From Actinomycetota bacterium (GTDB lineage: Bacteria; Actinomycetota; Thermoleophilia; Gaiellales; Gaiellaceae), in contig PLZU01000064.1 in assembly GCA_003152275.1 (NCBI GenBank), forward strand, positions 5,767 through 58,500: 52,734 nucleotides of DNA. Direction: 5' to 3'. The stretch's first letter is position 1. Each line of letters starts with the position of its first letter. The position numbers and the translations under genes are program-made. Shown one piece after another: positions 23,333 to 31,359 of this stretch. Below the pieces are notes generated by a model that was not told the DNA's origin, made no database searches, and saw only the letters and a list, made by a program, of their open reading frames with translations.

Positions 23333-24367
23333 TCACAACGTCACGACTCCGGTCTCCTCGAGACTGCCGACGTCACCGTCGAGCACCACGCGTATCCCGT
23401 TCTGCCGCCGCCACAAGATCTCGAACTCGTCGAGCACCCGCGTCGGCGGGGACGCGCCGAACACCTCCACACCGCCGCTGGCGGCGGCCGCCTGGAAGCT
23501 CGCTTCGCTGCGCTCGAAGTCAAGCTCGACCGCGGCGAGATGGTCCAAGACCAGCGCCTCGCGCACGGCGACGATGTCGGCTCGCCGATCTTCCAGACCA
23601 TGCTCTTCGAGCACCCGGTCGATCACGTCGTCGAACGGCTCGTCGACGCGGAGACGCGGCGTCTGGAGAGTCTCGAGCGCGGCCTCGCGGATGAGGACGC
23701 GGTCACGGTTGGCTAGCTCGTGATCGTCGCGATGCAGTCGAGCTTCGGCGTCCGAGACCGGCGTCGACGGGCCTGCCTGCAGTAGCACCGTTAGGCGCTC
23801 CCAGCCGGCCGGACGCCAATCGGTCTCGTCGGCAAGTGCCTTTACCGTGAACCTCTCGTAGATCGGAGCGTCGCCCGGGAACCTTCCTTCGTGGCCGGCG
23901 AGGCGTGCGGCACGCGTCACCTGCTCTTCGAGTTCGGTGACGGCGGCGCGCGCCTCAAGCAGCTTGACCGCCTGCTTCACGGCAGCCTCGAGGACGCCGG
24001 CGAACTGGCGGCCGGCGAGTGCTGCCGCGGCCTTCGACGCCTCCGCGAGCTCGCCGGTGACCGCATCGAGATCGTCGTCGGCGACCTGCTGGCGTGCGTC
24101 TGCGAGCTTCGGCTCGAGCGCCGCCAGTGTCCCGCGCATCCGCTTGATCGTCGCCGCCGCCTCGCCGCGCTTCGTCTCGCACTCCGCCGCGTGCGCCTCG
24201 ACCTCGTCAGGGTCCAGGTCGCCCGCGACCGCGCCGGCACGCATGTCGTCGAGATCGACGAGCTTCGCCTCGGCCGCCTGCAACTCGAGCTCCGCCGCGT
24301 CGAGCTTCGCGCGCGTCTCCGCGATCCCCGCCTCGACGACGTGCACCCTTTCCGCGGTGGCGTTCAC
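23333..24367 (-). CDS. Coiled-coil protein of the structural module
   Basis: 344 residues from GTG (24367), which overlaps the preceding stop (GTGA). Residues ~5-190 are a long Glu/Ala/Lys-rich coiled coil (RAKLDAAELELQAAEAKLV, IKRMRGTLAALEPKLADARQ). The remainder is globular, ending in EFEILWRRQNGIRVVLDGD. Position after TerL fits a scaffold, portal-like or capsid gene but the sequence matches none I know. The coiled coil suggests a scaffold or core protein. The C-terminal part deserves a structure-based search as a possible cryptic capsid fold. Confidence 0.6.
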   Translation of the reverse strand: MNATAERVHVVEAGIAETRAKLDAAELELQAAEAKLVDLDDMRAGAVAGDLDPDEVEAHAAECETKRGEAAATIKRMRGTLAALEPKLADARQQVADDDLDAVTGELAEASKAAAALAGRQFAGVLEAAVKQAVKLLEARAAVTELEEQVTRAARLAGHEGRFPGDAPIYERFTVKALADETDWRPAGWERLTVLLQAGPSTPVSDAEARLHRDDHELANRDRVLIREAALETLQTPRLRVDEPFDDVIDRVLEEHGLEDRRADIVAVREALVLDHLAAVELDFERSEASFQAAAASGGVEVFGASPPTRVLDEFEILWRRQNGIRVVLDGDVGSLEETGVVTL

Positions 24368-24678
24368 GTCGTCACGCCCTTCCGCGTCGGCGCGAGACCT
24401 GGGGACCACGGCAGCTCTGCGACACGGGCTTCCTGCATCGCGATCTTCGGCGACACCAGCGACGAGAGCACGCGCTCGGCCTCCACACCGTCGCGGGCGA
24501 GCGTCGTCATCCACCCCGCGCGCGACGCCTCGACCAGGCGGCCGTCGGCGACCGCCGCGTCGATCAGCCGGCCCCTGCGAGCCGCGACGCGCTTGTCGAC
24601 CTCGGCCAAGAGCTGCGCCGTCGTCGCGTCCTTCGGCAACCCGAGAGTCGCCCTGATATCAGCCATCGTCAACGCCAT
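24364..24678 (-). CDS. Small protein resembling the scaffold tail of prohead proteases
   Basis: 104 residues. LIDAAVADGRLVEASRAGWMTTLARDGVEAERVLSSL resembles the C-terminal scaffolding helix region of Mu I-type prohead proteases (residues ~40-76 here), but no protease domain is present. This could be a stand-alone scaffold or a remnant. ATG at 24678 overlaps the upstream gene by 20 nt; ATG at 24666 would leave an 8-nt overlap. Stop overlaps the next start (GTGA). Confidence 0.55.
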   Translation of the reverse strand: MALTMADIRATLGLPKDATTAQLLAEVDKRVAARRGRLIDAAVADGRLVEASRAGWMTTLARDGVEAERVLSSLVSPKIAMQEARVAELPWSPGLAPTRKGVTT

Positions 24679-25117
24679 CAGATGCCTCCTTCGTCGTTTG
24701 CGGCGCCCGCACGGGCGCCGATTCAGTTGCGGCTTCGACGATCCGGCCGCCGGCCGCGGTGCGGTACCGCCGGTTCGTCACCGTCAAATGCGGCCCCTTC
24801 CCGTCGTGCGACGCCGTGCTCTCGGTCACCTCGACCGGCGCTACCGTCACCGGCGGATGAATCAAGATCAGCTTGCGAACGCTGCCGTCGCGGAGCGATT
24901 CGACCTCGATGGGCAGCTGCAGCGCATAGCGCTCGCCGCCGTAGGCGAACGCGGCTTCGAGCTCGATCGTCTCCTCCGGGCCCGCCGCCGCGAACACACC
25001 CTTGTCGACGTTCAGCTTGAGATCCTCCGTGATGATGCCGAGCGGCTCGCCGCCCTGCGTCTGCAACGGCACGCGCACGACCACCTCGAACACGCGCGGC
25101 TCCTGCGACTCGCTCAC
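24659..25117 (-). CDS. Hypothetical structural-module protein
   Basis: 152 residues from GTG (25117), overlapping the preceding stop as GTGA. Mixed beta composition: VFEVVVRVPLQTQGGEPLG, ALQLPIEVESLRDGSVRKLIL, LTVTNRRYRTAAGGRIVEA. No known family. Located where a connector or portal-associated gene would be expected. The frame is open upstream to 25345 but that part is a shadow. Confidence 0.58.
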   Translation of the reverse strand: MSESQEPRVFEVVVRVPLQTQGGEPLGIITEDLKLNVDKGVFAAAGPEETIELEAAFAYGGERYALQLPIEVESLRDGSVRKLILIHPPVTVAPVEVTESTASHDGKGPHLTVTNRRYRTAAGGRIVEAATESAPVRAPQTTKEASDGVDDG

Positions 25118-25482
25118 GCCGCCTCCTCGTGTTGGTCCTCTGACCCGACAGCCCACGCGTCCGGCGACAACGGCCGAAACAGTGTCAGCACAAGCCAGCC
25201 CGACTCGCCCGACGGCTGCCGGACGCGCTTCACCACGAAGATCAGGTCGAGCTGGGCCGTCCACGCAAACCGCGCCCGCCCCCACGACCGGTGCGCACGC
25301 GGGCGCCGGCCGACGCGATGCCTGACCGTACGCGGCTGCCGGCACGCGACACGGCCAGCCACGACTGCGGCCGCAACCTCGTCGACGACGTAACGTGCAG
25401 ACGTGTTGCAGGACTCGACGGCGCGCTCGCGCACGTTGTCCGTCAGCCAGACCCGTTTACTCACTACGGCCGCGGTCACCAT
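25114..25482 (-). CDS. Hypothetical protein following TerL
   Basis: 122 residues from ATG (25482), overlapping the end of the terminase gene by 7 nt. Basic middle (VRHRVGRRPRAHRSWGRARF) and a hydrophobic beta run near the end (WLVLTLFRPLSPDAW). In ordinary siphoviruses a ~450-residue portal gene occupies this position; this protein is far too short. Not recognised. Confidence 0.55.
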   Translation of the reverse strand: MVTAAVVSKRVWLTDNVRERAVESCNTSARYVVDEVAAAVVAGRVACRQPRTVRHRVGRRPRAHRSWGRARFAWTAQLDLIFVVKRVRQPSGESGWLVLTLFRPLSPDAWAVGSEDQHEEAA

Positions 25483-26975
25483 CGCAGCCCTCCACCGTCG
25501 CCGTGGCCGAACTCGCGCGCGGCAGCCCTGTCCATGATCTCGGTCAGATGCCGCTCGGACGGCTCGAGCGTCGAAGTGGGGAACAGCAGCCGCTCGAGCT
25601 CGCCCGGAGCCAACCGCACAGGCGGCCGCGCCGGATACGCCAACGCAGCATGCAAAGCCATCGCCAACGCGATCGCGCGATCCGAGTAGCCGCCCGCGCG
25701 GTGGTCGATGCGCCATCCGCCCGCGCTCTCTTTCACGACAAGGCCGAGCACCTCCCGCTCGAGCTCGACGTCAGGGAACACGCGCAACGTCGCCGACGTA
25801 ATCGCGTGATAGAGCGTCTGCGACAGCCGCTGCACCGACCCCGTCCCGAACGAAAACTCTTCGACGAAGATCCCGAGACTCCGCAGCCGCTGAATGCTGC
25901 CATGCAACTGCCACGGGTCAGCGACGACGCGAAGAGGCCGATACTTGCGCGCTGCAGCGACGAGCGCACGCTCGACCGAAGCGATCGACACCGGCTCCGC
26001 CTTCGACCCCTGCCACACCAAAAGCTCGTCGAGCAGCACCTGCTCGTCGTCGCGATGCACCACCGCGAGCGCCGTCCTGTCCTTCACAAGCCCCAGGTCG
26101 AGGCCGGCGACGAACCCGTTCAACGCCCGACCCGTCCGCGAGAACCATGGCGCCTTCGCAGCCGGCGCGAGCGACTCCTCGACACATGCCCGCCACTGCG
26201 CCTCCGACACGAAGTCGCCGACCCCGGCCGACCAGCGGTTCATGATCACGCGCTCGAACGCGGGCGGCGGGAGGAGCGCGCGCATCTGCTCCACCCACCC
26301 GGCCGTGATCCATGACGCGATCACACCGGGCGCCGAGAACAGGTAGCCCCAGGGCTCACGCTCCGCCGACTCGCGCACCTTCCACTGCCACGAACGGTCG
26401 CCAGGATCAAAGCCCGCATTCGAGAGCACGACCGTCTGCGCGTCAGCCACCTTGCCGGTCGCCGAGATCAGCGGCTCCCACATCGCCCCGGTCTTCCACA
26501 CGGTGAGCTCGTCCGCGATCACCCGGAACCGTCGATGCGTCCCGCCGAGACCCCAGGCGGACGGCGCATCGGACGCGATCACCTGGATACGCGAACCGTT
26601 CTCGCCGACGATCCGCTCATCGCCGCGGACATGCACGAGCCCGGCGAGGCGAGGGTTACGCGCCACGTACGAGTCGATGTTCTCGAGCACGATCGCCGCT
26701 TGATCGCGGTCGGCTGCAGCCACGACAACGTCGGTCGGCTCGTCGTCGAGCGTCGCCTCCGTCAGCGCGATCGCGGCGGCGCCACCGGACTTCCAGTGGC
26801 CGCGCGGCAGCTCCAGGTACACCAGGCGATACGCGGGGAGGCCGGCCGCGTCGCGGGCGAACACCGGCGCGAGCAGGTCACGCTCGAGCCAGCCGTCGAC
26901 GCCGACAGCGGCACCGAACCGGCGGCCATCAGCGAGCGTGATCTCCTGACGCACGAACTCGAGCTCGCCGCTCAC
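25476..26975 (-). CDS. terL: Terminase large subunit
   Basis: 499 residues. ATPase domain: atypical Walker A LPRGHWKSGGAAAIAL (~residue 55) and Walker B RFRVIADEL (~residue 155). Nuclease domain: VAGLDLGLVKDRTALAVVH (~residue 290; first metal aspartate), RVVADPWQL (~residue 350) and RIDHRAGGYSDRAIALAMAL near 430. It cuts concatemers and pumps DNA into capsids. Length and motif order are normal, so it seems functional. It overlaps terS by ATGA. Confidence 0.93.
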   Translation of the reverse strand: MSGELEFVRQEITLADGRRFGAAVGVDGWLERDLLAPVFARDAAGLPAYRLVYLELPRGHWKSGGAAAIALTEATLDDEPTDVVVAAADRDQAAIVLENIDSYVARNPRLAGLVHVRGDERIVGENGSRIQVIASDAPSAWGLGGTHRRFRVIADELTVWKTGAMWEPLISATGKVADAQTVVLSNAGFDPGDRSWQWKVRESAEREPWGYLFSAPGVIASWITAGWVEQMRALLPPPAFERVIMNRWSAGVGDFVSEAQWRACVEESLAPAAKAPWFSRTGRALNGFVAGLDLGLVKDRTALAVVHRDDEQVLLDELLVWQGSKAEPVSIASVERALVAAARKYRPLRVVADPWQLHGSIQRLRSLGIFVEEFSFGTGSVQRLSQTLYHAITSATLRVFPDVELEREVLGLVVKESAGGWRIDHRAGGYSDRAIALAMALHAALAYPARPPVRLAPGELERLLFPTSTLEPSERHLTEIMDRAAAREFGHGDGGGLRW

Positions 26976-27487
26976 GCCGCATCCCCTCCTGACTTTCCGG
27001 CGGCGCGGTAGCGCTCGACCAGCGCTTCCCGCTTCGTCTTCGTCACGGCCATCCCGGTGAGCGCGAGATCCAAGCCGAGCTTCGCCCGCGACTCCGTCGT
27101 CAAGCCGAGACTCGCCTCGATCTGGCCGGCCAGCCGGAGCCAGCCCTTCAGGTCGTCACGCATCGCGCGATGCCCGTCGCGGAGTTCGGCGGCGGCCGTG
27201 AGGTACGGCGTCGCCGGCTCAAGCGCCATCCCCTCGAGCTTGTCCAAGGCGGCCGACGCGTTCTCGATCCGCGCCCAGACGAGCGCGAGCCGGGCGATCG
27301 CGAGCTCGAAGGCGGGCGCGTACAGCCGGTCCTCCTCCAGCTGGTCGCGGATACCGGCCGCAATCTCCTCGGCGCGCGGCGCGAGCTTCAACGGCGCATA
27401 GGCCCCGTGCTTCAACGAGAGCTCGTGGCCTGGCTCGAACGGCGGCCGCTGACCCTCGAACTCGGGGACCCATTCGCCGCTCGTCAC
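26972..27487 (-). CDS. terS: Terminase small subunit
   Basis: 171 residues. FEPGHELSLKHGAYAPLKLAPR is the N-terminal signature common in actinophage small terminases. It is followed by helical segments (IAAGIRDQLEEDRLYAPAFELAIARLA) and a C-terminal helix LVERYRAAGKSG. TerS recognises the packaging site and recruits TerL, whose start overlaps this stop (ATGA). GTG at 27487, divergent from the plus-strand gene at 27505 across 17 bp, so its promoter must lie within the small gap or in the neighbour. Confidence 0.85.
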   Translation of the reverse strand: MTSGEWVPEFEGQRPPFEPGHELSLKHGAYAPLKLAPRAEEIAAGIRDQLEEDRLYAPAFELAIARLALVWARIENASAALDKLEGMALEPATPYLTAAAELRDGHRAMRDDLKGWLRLAGQIEASLGLTTESRAKLGLDLALTGMAVTKTKREALVERYRAAGKSGGDAA

Positions 27488-27504
27488 GTCGTAGACTCCA
27501 GGCG

Positions 27505-27801
27505 ATGGTCAGGTGGCGGATCAGCGACGGACCTAGCGCCGTTCCCGACACGAAGTTCACCGACGGCGACATCTGGGGCGCGACTCTCGAGAAGGTCGAC
27601 GACCCCGAGCAGCGCCGGCTGATCCAGGTCGTGATCGCCCGCTCCGTGCTTCAGTCCCGCCCTGAGGGCCTGCTCGGCGCCGTGCGCGACGCGATCGAGT
27701 CGAACGGGAAGACCGCGATCGAGCAGTTCCTCGGCGATGAGGAGCCGCCCGCACGGATCGTCGTCGGCAGCGGCGGCGTGCACATCGCCGAGTCCGAGTA
27801 G
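27505..27801 (+). CDS. Lone plus-strand small protein
   Basis: 98 residues: RWRISDGPSAVPDTKFTDG, EQRRLIQVVIARSVLQSRPEGLLGAVRDAIES, then an acidic tail. Helical centre, no membrane segment, not recognised. It lies head-to-head with terS and tail-to-tail with an HTH gene, against the direction of the long minus-strand unit. A GCCCCAG doublet begins 6 nt after its stop. It might control packaging or late genes, but that is only inferred from position. Confidence 0.6.
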   Translation: MVRWRISDGPSAVPDTKFTDGDIWGATLEKVDDPEQRRLIQVVIARSVLQSRPEGLLGAVRDAIESNGKTAIEQFLGDEEPPARIVVGSGGVHIAESE

Positions 27802-27806
27802 CTCTG

Positions 27807-27827
27807 CTGGGGCACGACTGGGGCGCA
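27807..27827 (-). repeat. GCCCCAG doublet, central copy (inverted)
   Basis: On the minus strand this 21-bp site is identical to 32809-32829: two GCCCCAG motifs with an 11-bp period. It lies in the 77-bp gap between convergent genes. Confidence 0.6.
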
Positions 27828-27878
27828 CCCCCACGCGTGCAGGCACTTTCACCGGAGCACTGGTTGCGTCAGCCAGGG

Positions 27879-28124
27879 TCACCGCCACACCTCGGCGAGC
27901 GTCAGCGCCGCGTTCTCGACAATCCAGCGCTCGAGCTCCGCGACAGGCACCAGGACGAGCGCCCCGCGGCGCACGACCCGGATCTCAGGCAGCACGTACC
28001 GCTCGAACGAATCGACGGACATCGACAGCGACGCGGCCGCCTCCGCCTTTCGCAGCGCGACCCGAGGCTGTGCCGCCGCGAGCGACCGCGCGAGACCGGC
28101 GAGCAACTCCTGCAGCTCCGTCAC
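27879..28124 (-). CDS. Helix-turn-helix DNA-binding protein
   Basis: 81 residues from GTG (28124), coupled to a 32-codon gene upstream (GTGA). VALRKAEAAASLSMSVDSFERYVLPEIRVVRRGALVLVPVAELERWIVENA forms an excisionase/MerR-type HTH with a wing. This is a second small HTH protein of the element besides 19316-19576. One may be Xis and the other a transcriptional regulator. Located next to the central GCCCCAG doublet. Confidence 0.72.
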   Translation of the reverse strand: MTELQELLAGLARSLAAAQPRVALRKAEAAASLSMSVDSFERYVLPEIRVVRRGALVLVPVAELERWIVENAALTLAEVWR

Positions 28125-28219
28125 GACGCGCCACCTCTCGCGCGCGGCATTCTCGCCGGAGCGGCATCGAACAGGCGCGAGCCCGGCTGGCGGCTGTTCG
28201 TGTGGACGCGCGCGGTCAC
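28121..28219 (-). CDS. 32-residue coupled micro-protein
   Basis: GTG at 28219 overlaps the stop of the RepA-like gene and its own TGA overlaps the next GTG (GTGA at both ends). The product is basic (RARGGAS end; R and A rich). Not recognised. It may matter mainly as a translation bridge between its neighbours. Confidence 0.4.
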   Translation of the reverse strand: MTARVHTNSRQPGSRLFDAAPARMPRARGGAS

Positions 28220-29379
28220 GATGGCTCCCACGCGAACTCCTCGACGGTTCCGAGCGGGTCGGTCTCCGGCTCGTCGGCCGTTCCGTTCCCACTGCCGTTC
28301 CTACTTACGTAGGGAACGGCGGAACGGCTCGGCTCCGACGCCCCGTCCGGAGAGGTGAACGGGAGCCGTTCCGGGCCCGTTCCAGGTTCAGAACGGGGAC
28401 AGGCTGGATCGTCGGCTCGCCAGAGGTTGTAGAGGCCTTTACGGGCCGTGTTGACGATGACGCCTTCGGCGAGGAGGCGGTCGCGGATCTTGGCTTTCTC
28501 GGTCGTGTTGCCAGCGATGATCTTCTTGCCGTCGTCGTCGTTGAGGTCGCGGATCTTCGTCCAGGAGGCGCCCCCGTTCTCGCCGATGGCTGCGAGGAGG
28601 TTCTCGGCGATCGTGTCGGGTGTGACGTCGGGTTTCTTCTCGACGGTGTACGACTCGCCTTCGGCCCAGAGAAGGTGTGTGCTGGTCTCGTGTAGCGCGC
28701 TCGACCAGCGGACTTTCTGCCAGTAGATGCGTGTGCGTCCATGGCCTTGGGCCTGGATGTGCATGAGGGTGTCGGGGGCACGTTCCCAGGCGCCGCTGAT
28801 TTGGCCGGCACGGTTTTCGTGGTGGACGAGCAGCGCCGCGAACTTGCGCGTGCAGCGGTTGCGGACGTCGCGGAGGAGCTTGACGAACTCCTCGATCTCT
28901 TCGGGTGTGCCGCCGCCTTTCGCGCCGACGCTCGCTAGCGGGCCGACTACGAGCAGGTCGATGTCGGCTGTGTCGATCGCGGCTGCGATCCAGGCTCGGT
29001 GCTGCTCGAGCGCGAAGCTGAACTCGGCCCACGGGTCCTCGAGGATCACGATCCGCCCGTCGAGTTGCGCGTCGGTCGCCGCGATCTTGCGCTCGAGCTT
29101 CTTCCGGAACTCTTGGCGCGGGCCTTCGTTCTCGATGAGCGCGACTCGGAGTCGCCGATCGACGCCGACGATGCCGAGCCATGCCGTCTCGGTTGCGAGC
29201 GCGAAGCAGAGGTCGACGACGAGCGTGGTCTTGCCGGCTCCGCCGTCGCCGTAGACGATGACGAGACCTTCGGCGGCGATCACGGTCCCCTCGCCGTCAG
29301 TTGCCCGGGCGAGCGCTTCCGCTCCGGGCTCGTCGACGGCTGCGAACTCTTCGAGCGTCCGGAAGACGAGCTCGCTCAT
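28216..29379 (-). CDS. RepA/DnaB-like AAA ATPase (replication initiator type)
   Basis: 387 residues. RecA-fold ATPase with Walker A VYGDGGAGKTTLVVDL (~residues 42-57), Walker B-like DLLVVGPLASVG (~residue 140), a sensor region KFAALLVHHENRAG and WERAPDTLMHIQ. This is the AAA_25/RepA-like architecture used by plasmid and phage replication helicases. A winged-helix-like part follows (~290-330; EKAKIRDRLLAEGVIVNTARKGLYNLW) and a disordered acidic end. It probably drives the element's autonomous replication after excision. ATGA overlap with the preceding gene. No separate primase was seen. Confidence 0.82.
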   Translation of the reverse strand: MSELVFRTLEEFAAVDEPGAEALARATDGEGTVIAAEGLVIVYGDGGAGKTTLVVDLCFALATETAWLGIVGVDRRLRVALIENEGPRQEFRKKLERKIAATDAQLDGRIVILEDPWAEFSFALEQHRAWIAAAIDTADIDLLVVGPLASVGAKGGGTPEEIEEFVKLLRDVRNRCTRKFAALLVHHENRAGQISGAWERAPDTLMHIQAQGHGRTRIYWQKVRWSSALHETSTHLLWAEGESYTVEKKPDVTPDTIAENLLAAIGENGGASWTKIRDLNDDDGKKIIAGNTTEKAKIRDRLLAEGVIVNTARKGLYNLWRADDPACPRSEPGTGPERLPFTSPDGASEPSRSAVPYVSRNGSGNGTADEPETDPLGTVEEFAWEPS

Positions 29380-29633
29380 CGCCGCTTCTCTCCGAGCAGC
29401 GTGCGAAGCTGGCGTGCCCGCACGTCGACGAGCTCGACCGCGCGCTCGACCGTCTCGCCTTCCGCGACGAGCTGGCCTGCGCTGAAGCAGACGATCGAGT
29501 CGATGCTCTCCACGCGGTCTGCGATCCGTTCGAGCGCGTAGGCGATCGACGTTTCGGGTTCGGCGCGGCGGCGCAGCCGGCCGACGTCGGCTGCGATTTC
29601 TTCGAGCTGGTAGAGGATCGCGCTCACGCCCAC
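29376..29633 (-). CDS. Small helical protein before the RepA-like gene
   Basis: 85 residues, nearly all helix (ILYQLEEIAADVGRLRRRA, YALERIADRVESIDSIV, ERAVELVDVRARQLRTLL). Possible coiled-coil partner. Stop overlaps the ATPase start (ATGA). Not recognised. GTG at 29633 or 29627. A replication accessory role is suggested only by coupling. Confidence 0.6.
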   Translation of the reverse strand: MGVSAILYQLEEIAADVGRLRRRAEPETSIAYALERIADRVESIDSIVCFSAGQLVAEGETVERAVELVDVRARQLRTLLGEKRR

Positions 29634-29658
29634 GACCTAGATTCGGTAGCGGTCGCGT

Positions 29659-29859
29659 TCACGCTGCGCGTCCCTCTTGCAGCTTCACGTAGAACGGGCA
29701 GCCGTCGTCGTGGTGGACGTGGATGACCCAGACACCGGCTTCGAGGGGTTCGACGGTCTGGTCGGCGTCGCAGTGGTCGCAGCCGCCCGGTACGCGGGCG
29801 CCTTCGAGCGGGCCGAGGATGCGTGCAAGCGCCGCCTGCGGTGAGAGCGGCCTGCTCAT
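29659..29859 (-). CDS. Small Cys/His zinc-binding-like protein
   Basis: 66 residues. GGCDHCDADQTVE and VWVIHVHHDDGCPFYVKL supply three Cys and several His residues in a compact zinc-ribbon-like arrangement. The N-terminus LSPQAALARILGPLEG is helical. It overlaps the preceding gene by ATGA. Not recognised; similar tiny zinc proteins are common in actinophage early regions. Confidence 0.6.
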   Translation of the reverse strand: MSRPLSPQAALARILGPLEGARVPGGCDHCDADQTVEPLEAGVWVIHVHHDDGCPFYVKLQEGRAA

Positions 29860-30041
29860 GCGGTCTGCTTCTCGAGGTTGGCGGCGCGCAGCTCCGCCGC
29901 AACGTCTTTCGCGATGACCACGACGTCGGAGACGATGTCGGCCGCGGCTTTGATGTCGCCAGCGAGATAGCGTCTGCCGGCGTCGACGAGCGCCGCGTCC
30001 AGTTCGGCCAGCTCGGCCACGATCATGTCGCCGGCCGCCAC
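29856..30041 (-). CDS. 61-residue helical protein
   Basis: Two predicted helices (VAELAELDAALVDAGRRYL and IKAAADIVSDVVVIAKDVAAEL), no Cys, no membrane segment. GTG at 30041 directly abuts the preceding TAA; its stop forms ATGA with the next gene. Function is unknown; it belongs to the early small-gene operon. Confidence 0.55.
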   Translation of the reverse strand: MAAGDMIVAELAELDAALVDAGRRYLAGDIKAAADIVSDVVVIAKDVAAELRAANLEKQTA

Positions 30042-30224
30042 TTAGAGCGCTCCTCGTTCAGCCGAGATCGACGCGACCCGATGGAGAAGCAAATCGTCGA
30101 GGCCCATCCGGGCCTCGAACGCGACGATGAGGCGTCGAACGCAGCGCCGGAGCCAAGGCCTCTCGATCTCGTCGAGGAGCTGCTCGAGCGCGTCGATCGC
30201 TGCGCCGAAGTCGCCCGCGCTCAC
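30042..30224 (-). CDS. 60-residue helical protein
   Basis: FGAAIDALEQLLDEIERPWL and CVRRLIVAFEARMGLDDLLL form two helices, the second hydrophobic. GTG at 30224 overlaps the preceding stop (GTGA). Not recognised. Ordered position in the small-gene operon upstream of the RepA-like ATPase is the main support. Confidence 0.55.
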   Translation of the reverse strand: MSAGDFGAAIDALEQLLDEIERPWLRRCVRRLIVAFEARMGLDDLLLHRVASISAERGAL

Positions 30225-30517
30225 GCGCGGCTCCGCGCTAGGTCTAGTGGGTCAGGGTCGTCTGATCGTCGTGGTCGAGGCGAGCCACGCGAAACGCGCG
30301 AGACGCGCCTAGCGCGCGAACGACGGCGGACGGTTCGGCCGCGATGACCTACGCGCCTGATGCTGCTACGCGGGATTACGCGCCGCCTCTCTGGCGCCCA
30401 CGGCAAAGGCCACGTGTCCAGGCCGGTCGCGGACGCGTCGATCTCGTCGCTGGTGAACACGACCTCGCGCCGCGCCTTCGCCTGCGGATGAGGGCTACCC
30501 GCTAGTAGAGGGCGCAT
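30221..30517 (-). CDS. 98-residue basic protein
   Basis: The N-terminal part reads REVVFTSDEIDASATGLDTW; the C-terminal half is Arg-rich (SIRRVGHRGRTVRRRSRARR), suggesting nucleic-acid binding. ATG at 30517 overlaps the end of the 29-codon gene upstream and its stop is GTGA with the next gene. The Arg-rich half could instead be a frame artefact of high GC, so confidence is moderate. Confidence 0.45.
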   Translation of the reverse strand: MRPLLAGSPHPQAKARREVVFTSDEIDASATGLDTWPLPWAPERRRVIPRSSIRRVGHRGRTVRRRSRARRVSRVSRGSPRPRRSDDPDPLDLARSRA

Positions 30518-30591
30518 TGCTGTCGGCGGTTGAAGGTCGCGGCGTTCATCTCGTGCGGATACTCATAGCAAACGCATCGGTGGTCGCTCAT
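30502..30591 (-). CDS. 29-residue Cys-containing micro-protein
   Basis: MSDHRCVCYEYPHEMNAATF, then a short polar end with a third Cys. ATG at 30591 with AAAGG upstream; it heads the early operon of coupled small genes. Not recognised. The longer frame (to 30744) is not supported by a ribosome site. Confidence 0.45.
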   Translation of the reverse strand: MSDHRCVCYEYPHEMNAATFNRRQQCALY

Positions 30592-30755
30592 ATTCGCGCC
30601 TTTCAACGACGAAGCCCGCCGTTTCCAGCGGGCCGCGTCCGAGATGTAACGCCGCCGACGCTCCGCCGAGAGCGCGACAGTCGGGCATGCTACTCGCGAG
30701 GTCGGTCGGAGTCGTCGTCGCGGCTGCAGCGCACTCGTCGCCACCGTAGGGCCAG

Positions 30756-31319
30756 CTACTCGGATGCCTCCTCGCGCGACTCCAACATCTGGGAGAGCGT
30801 TACACGAATCGCATCTTGCATTCGCTTTGCCTCGAGCGCCGCGTCTCGCTCGCCGCGTTCGCGCTCCGCTCGCTCGAACGCGGCCTCGACGGCGACGTAG
30901 CCGCCCATGAGCGCGCTCCGAAGAACCTCGATCGGCGTGGACTTGTCGATGTTGGCCATCGGGTTGTTGTCGGTCACCCCCACGAGACCGGGATAGACCT
31001 TCTTCAATGGATCGACCAATGCGCGCGCTCTCTCAGCGCGAAGGTCATCGGTACGCCCATGCGCGAACTCGTTTCGAATCCGGCCGAGCTCGTCAACGAG
31101 TCTCTTCGTATTCGCATCGATGAGCCCGAGCGAGCGAGCGAGCTCGAGTCGCCGACTGAACTGCAGCTTCATGATGTCCGAAGAGGCGCCGCCGATGAGA
31201 GCACCGCGGAGTCCGGCGTCGATGAGATCCTCGATCATCGCGTGGCCGCGAATCGCGAGCCTGAATACATCACGCTCGCCGATCCGCCTCTGGAACGGCG
31301 TCTGCTCTTCCGAACTCAC
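30756..31319 (-). CDS. HEPN-like (MltR/DUF4145-type) protein with RNxxxH motif
   Basis: 187 residues, all helical. RLAIRGHAMIEDLIDAGLRG, then KLQFSRRLELARSLGLIDAN and IRNEFAHGRTDD, which contains RNxxxH (RNEFAH), the catalytic motif of HEPN ribonucleases. The C-terminus is a charged coiled coil (ERAERERGERDAALEAK). Related MltR/DUF4145 proteins occur in regulators and in defence islands. At the right end of the element, apart from the phage genes, it is probably cargo. No antitoxin-like nucleotidyltransferase (MNT) partner is adjacent. Ribonuclease activity is inferred from the motif only. GTG at 31319. Confidence 0.7.
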   Translation of the reverse strand: MSSEEQTPFQRRIGERDVFRLAIRGHAMIEDLIDAGLRGALIGGASSDIMKLQFSRRLELARSLGLIDANTKRLVDELGRIRNEFAHGRTDDLRAERARALVDPLKKVYPGLVGVTDNNPMANIDKSTPIEVLRSALMGGYVAVEAAFERAERERGERDAALEAKRMQDAIRVTLSQMLESREEASE

Positions 31320-31359
31320 GGGCCTTGCAAGTCTACGGAGCTGCTATGCGCCAGATGTG

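Noticed and set aside
21810-30514. CTAGTAGAGGGCG present at 21810 and at 30502
   Set aside because: Both are the ends of genes whose products finish in ALY; the match is explained by shared codons and is too short to call a repeat.
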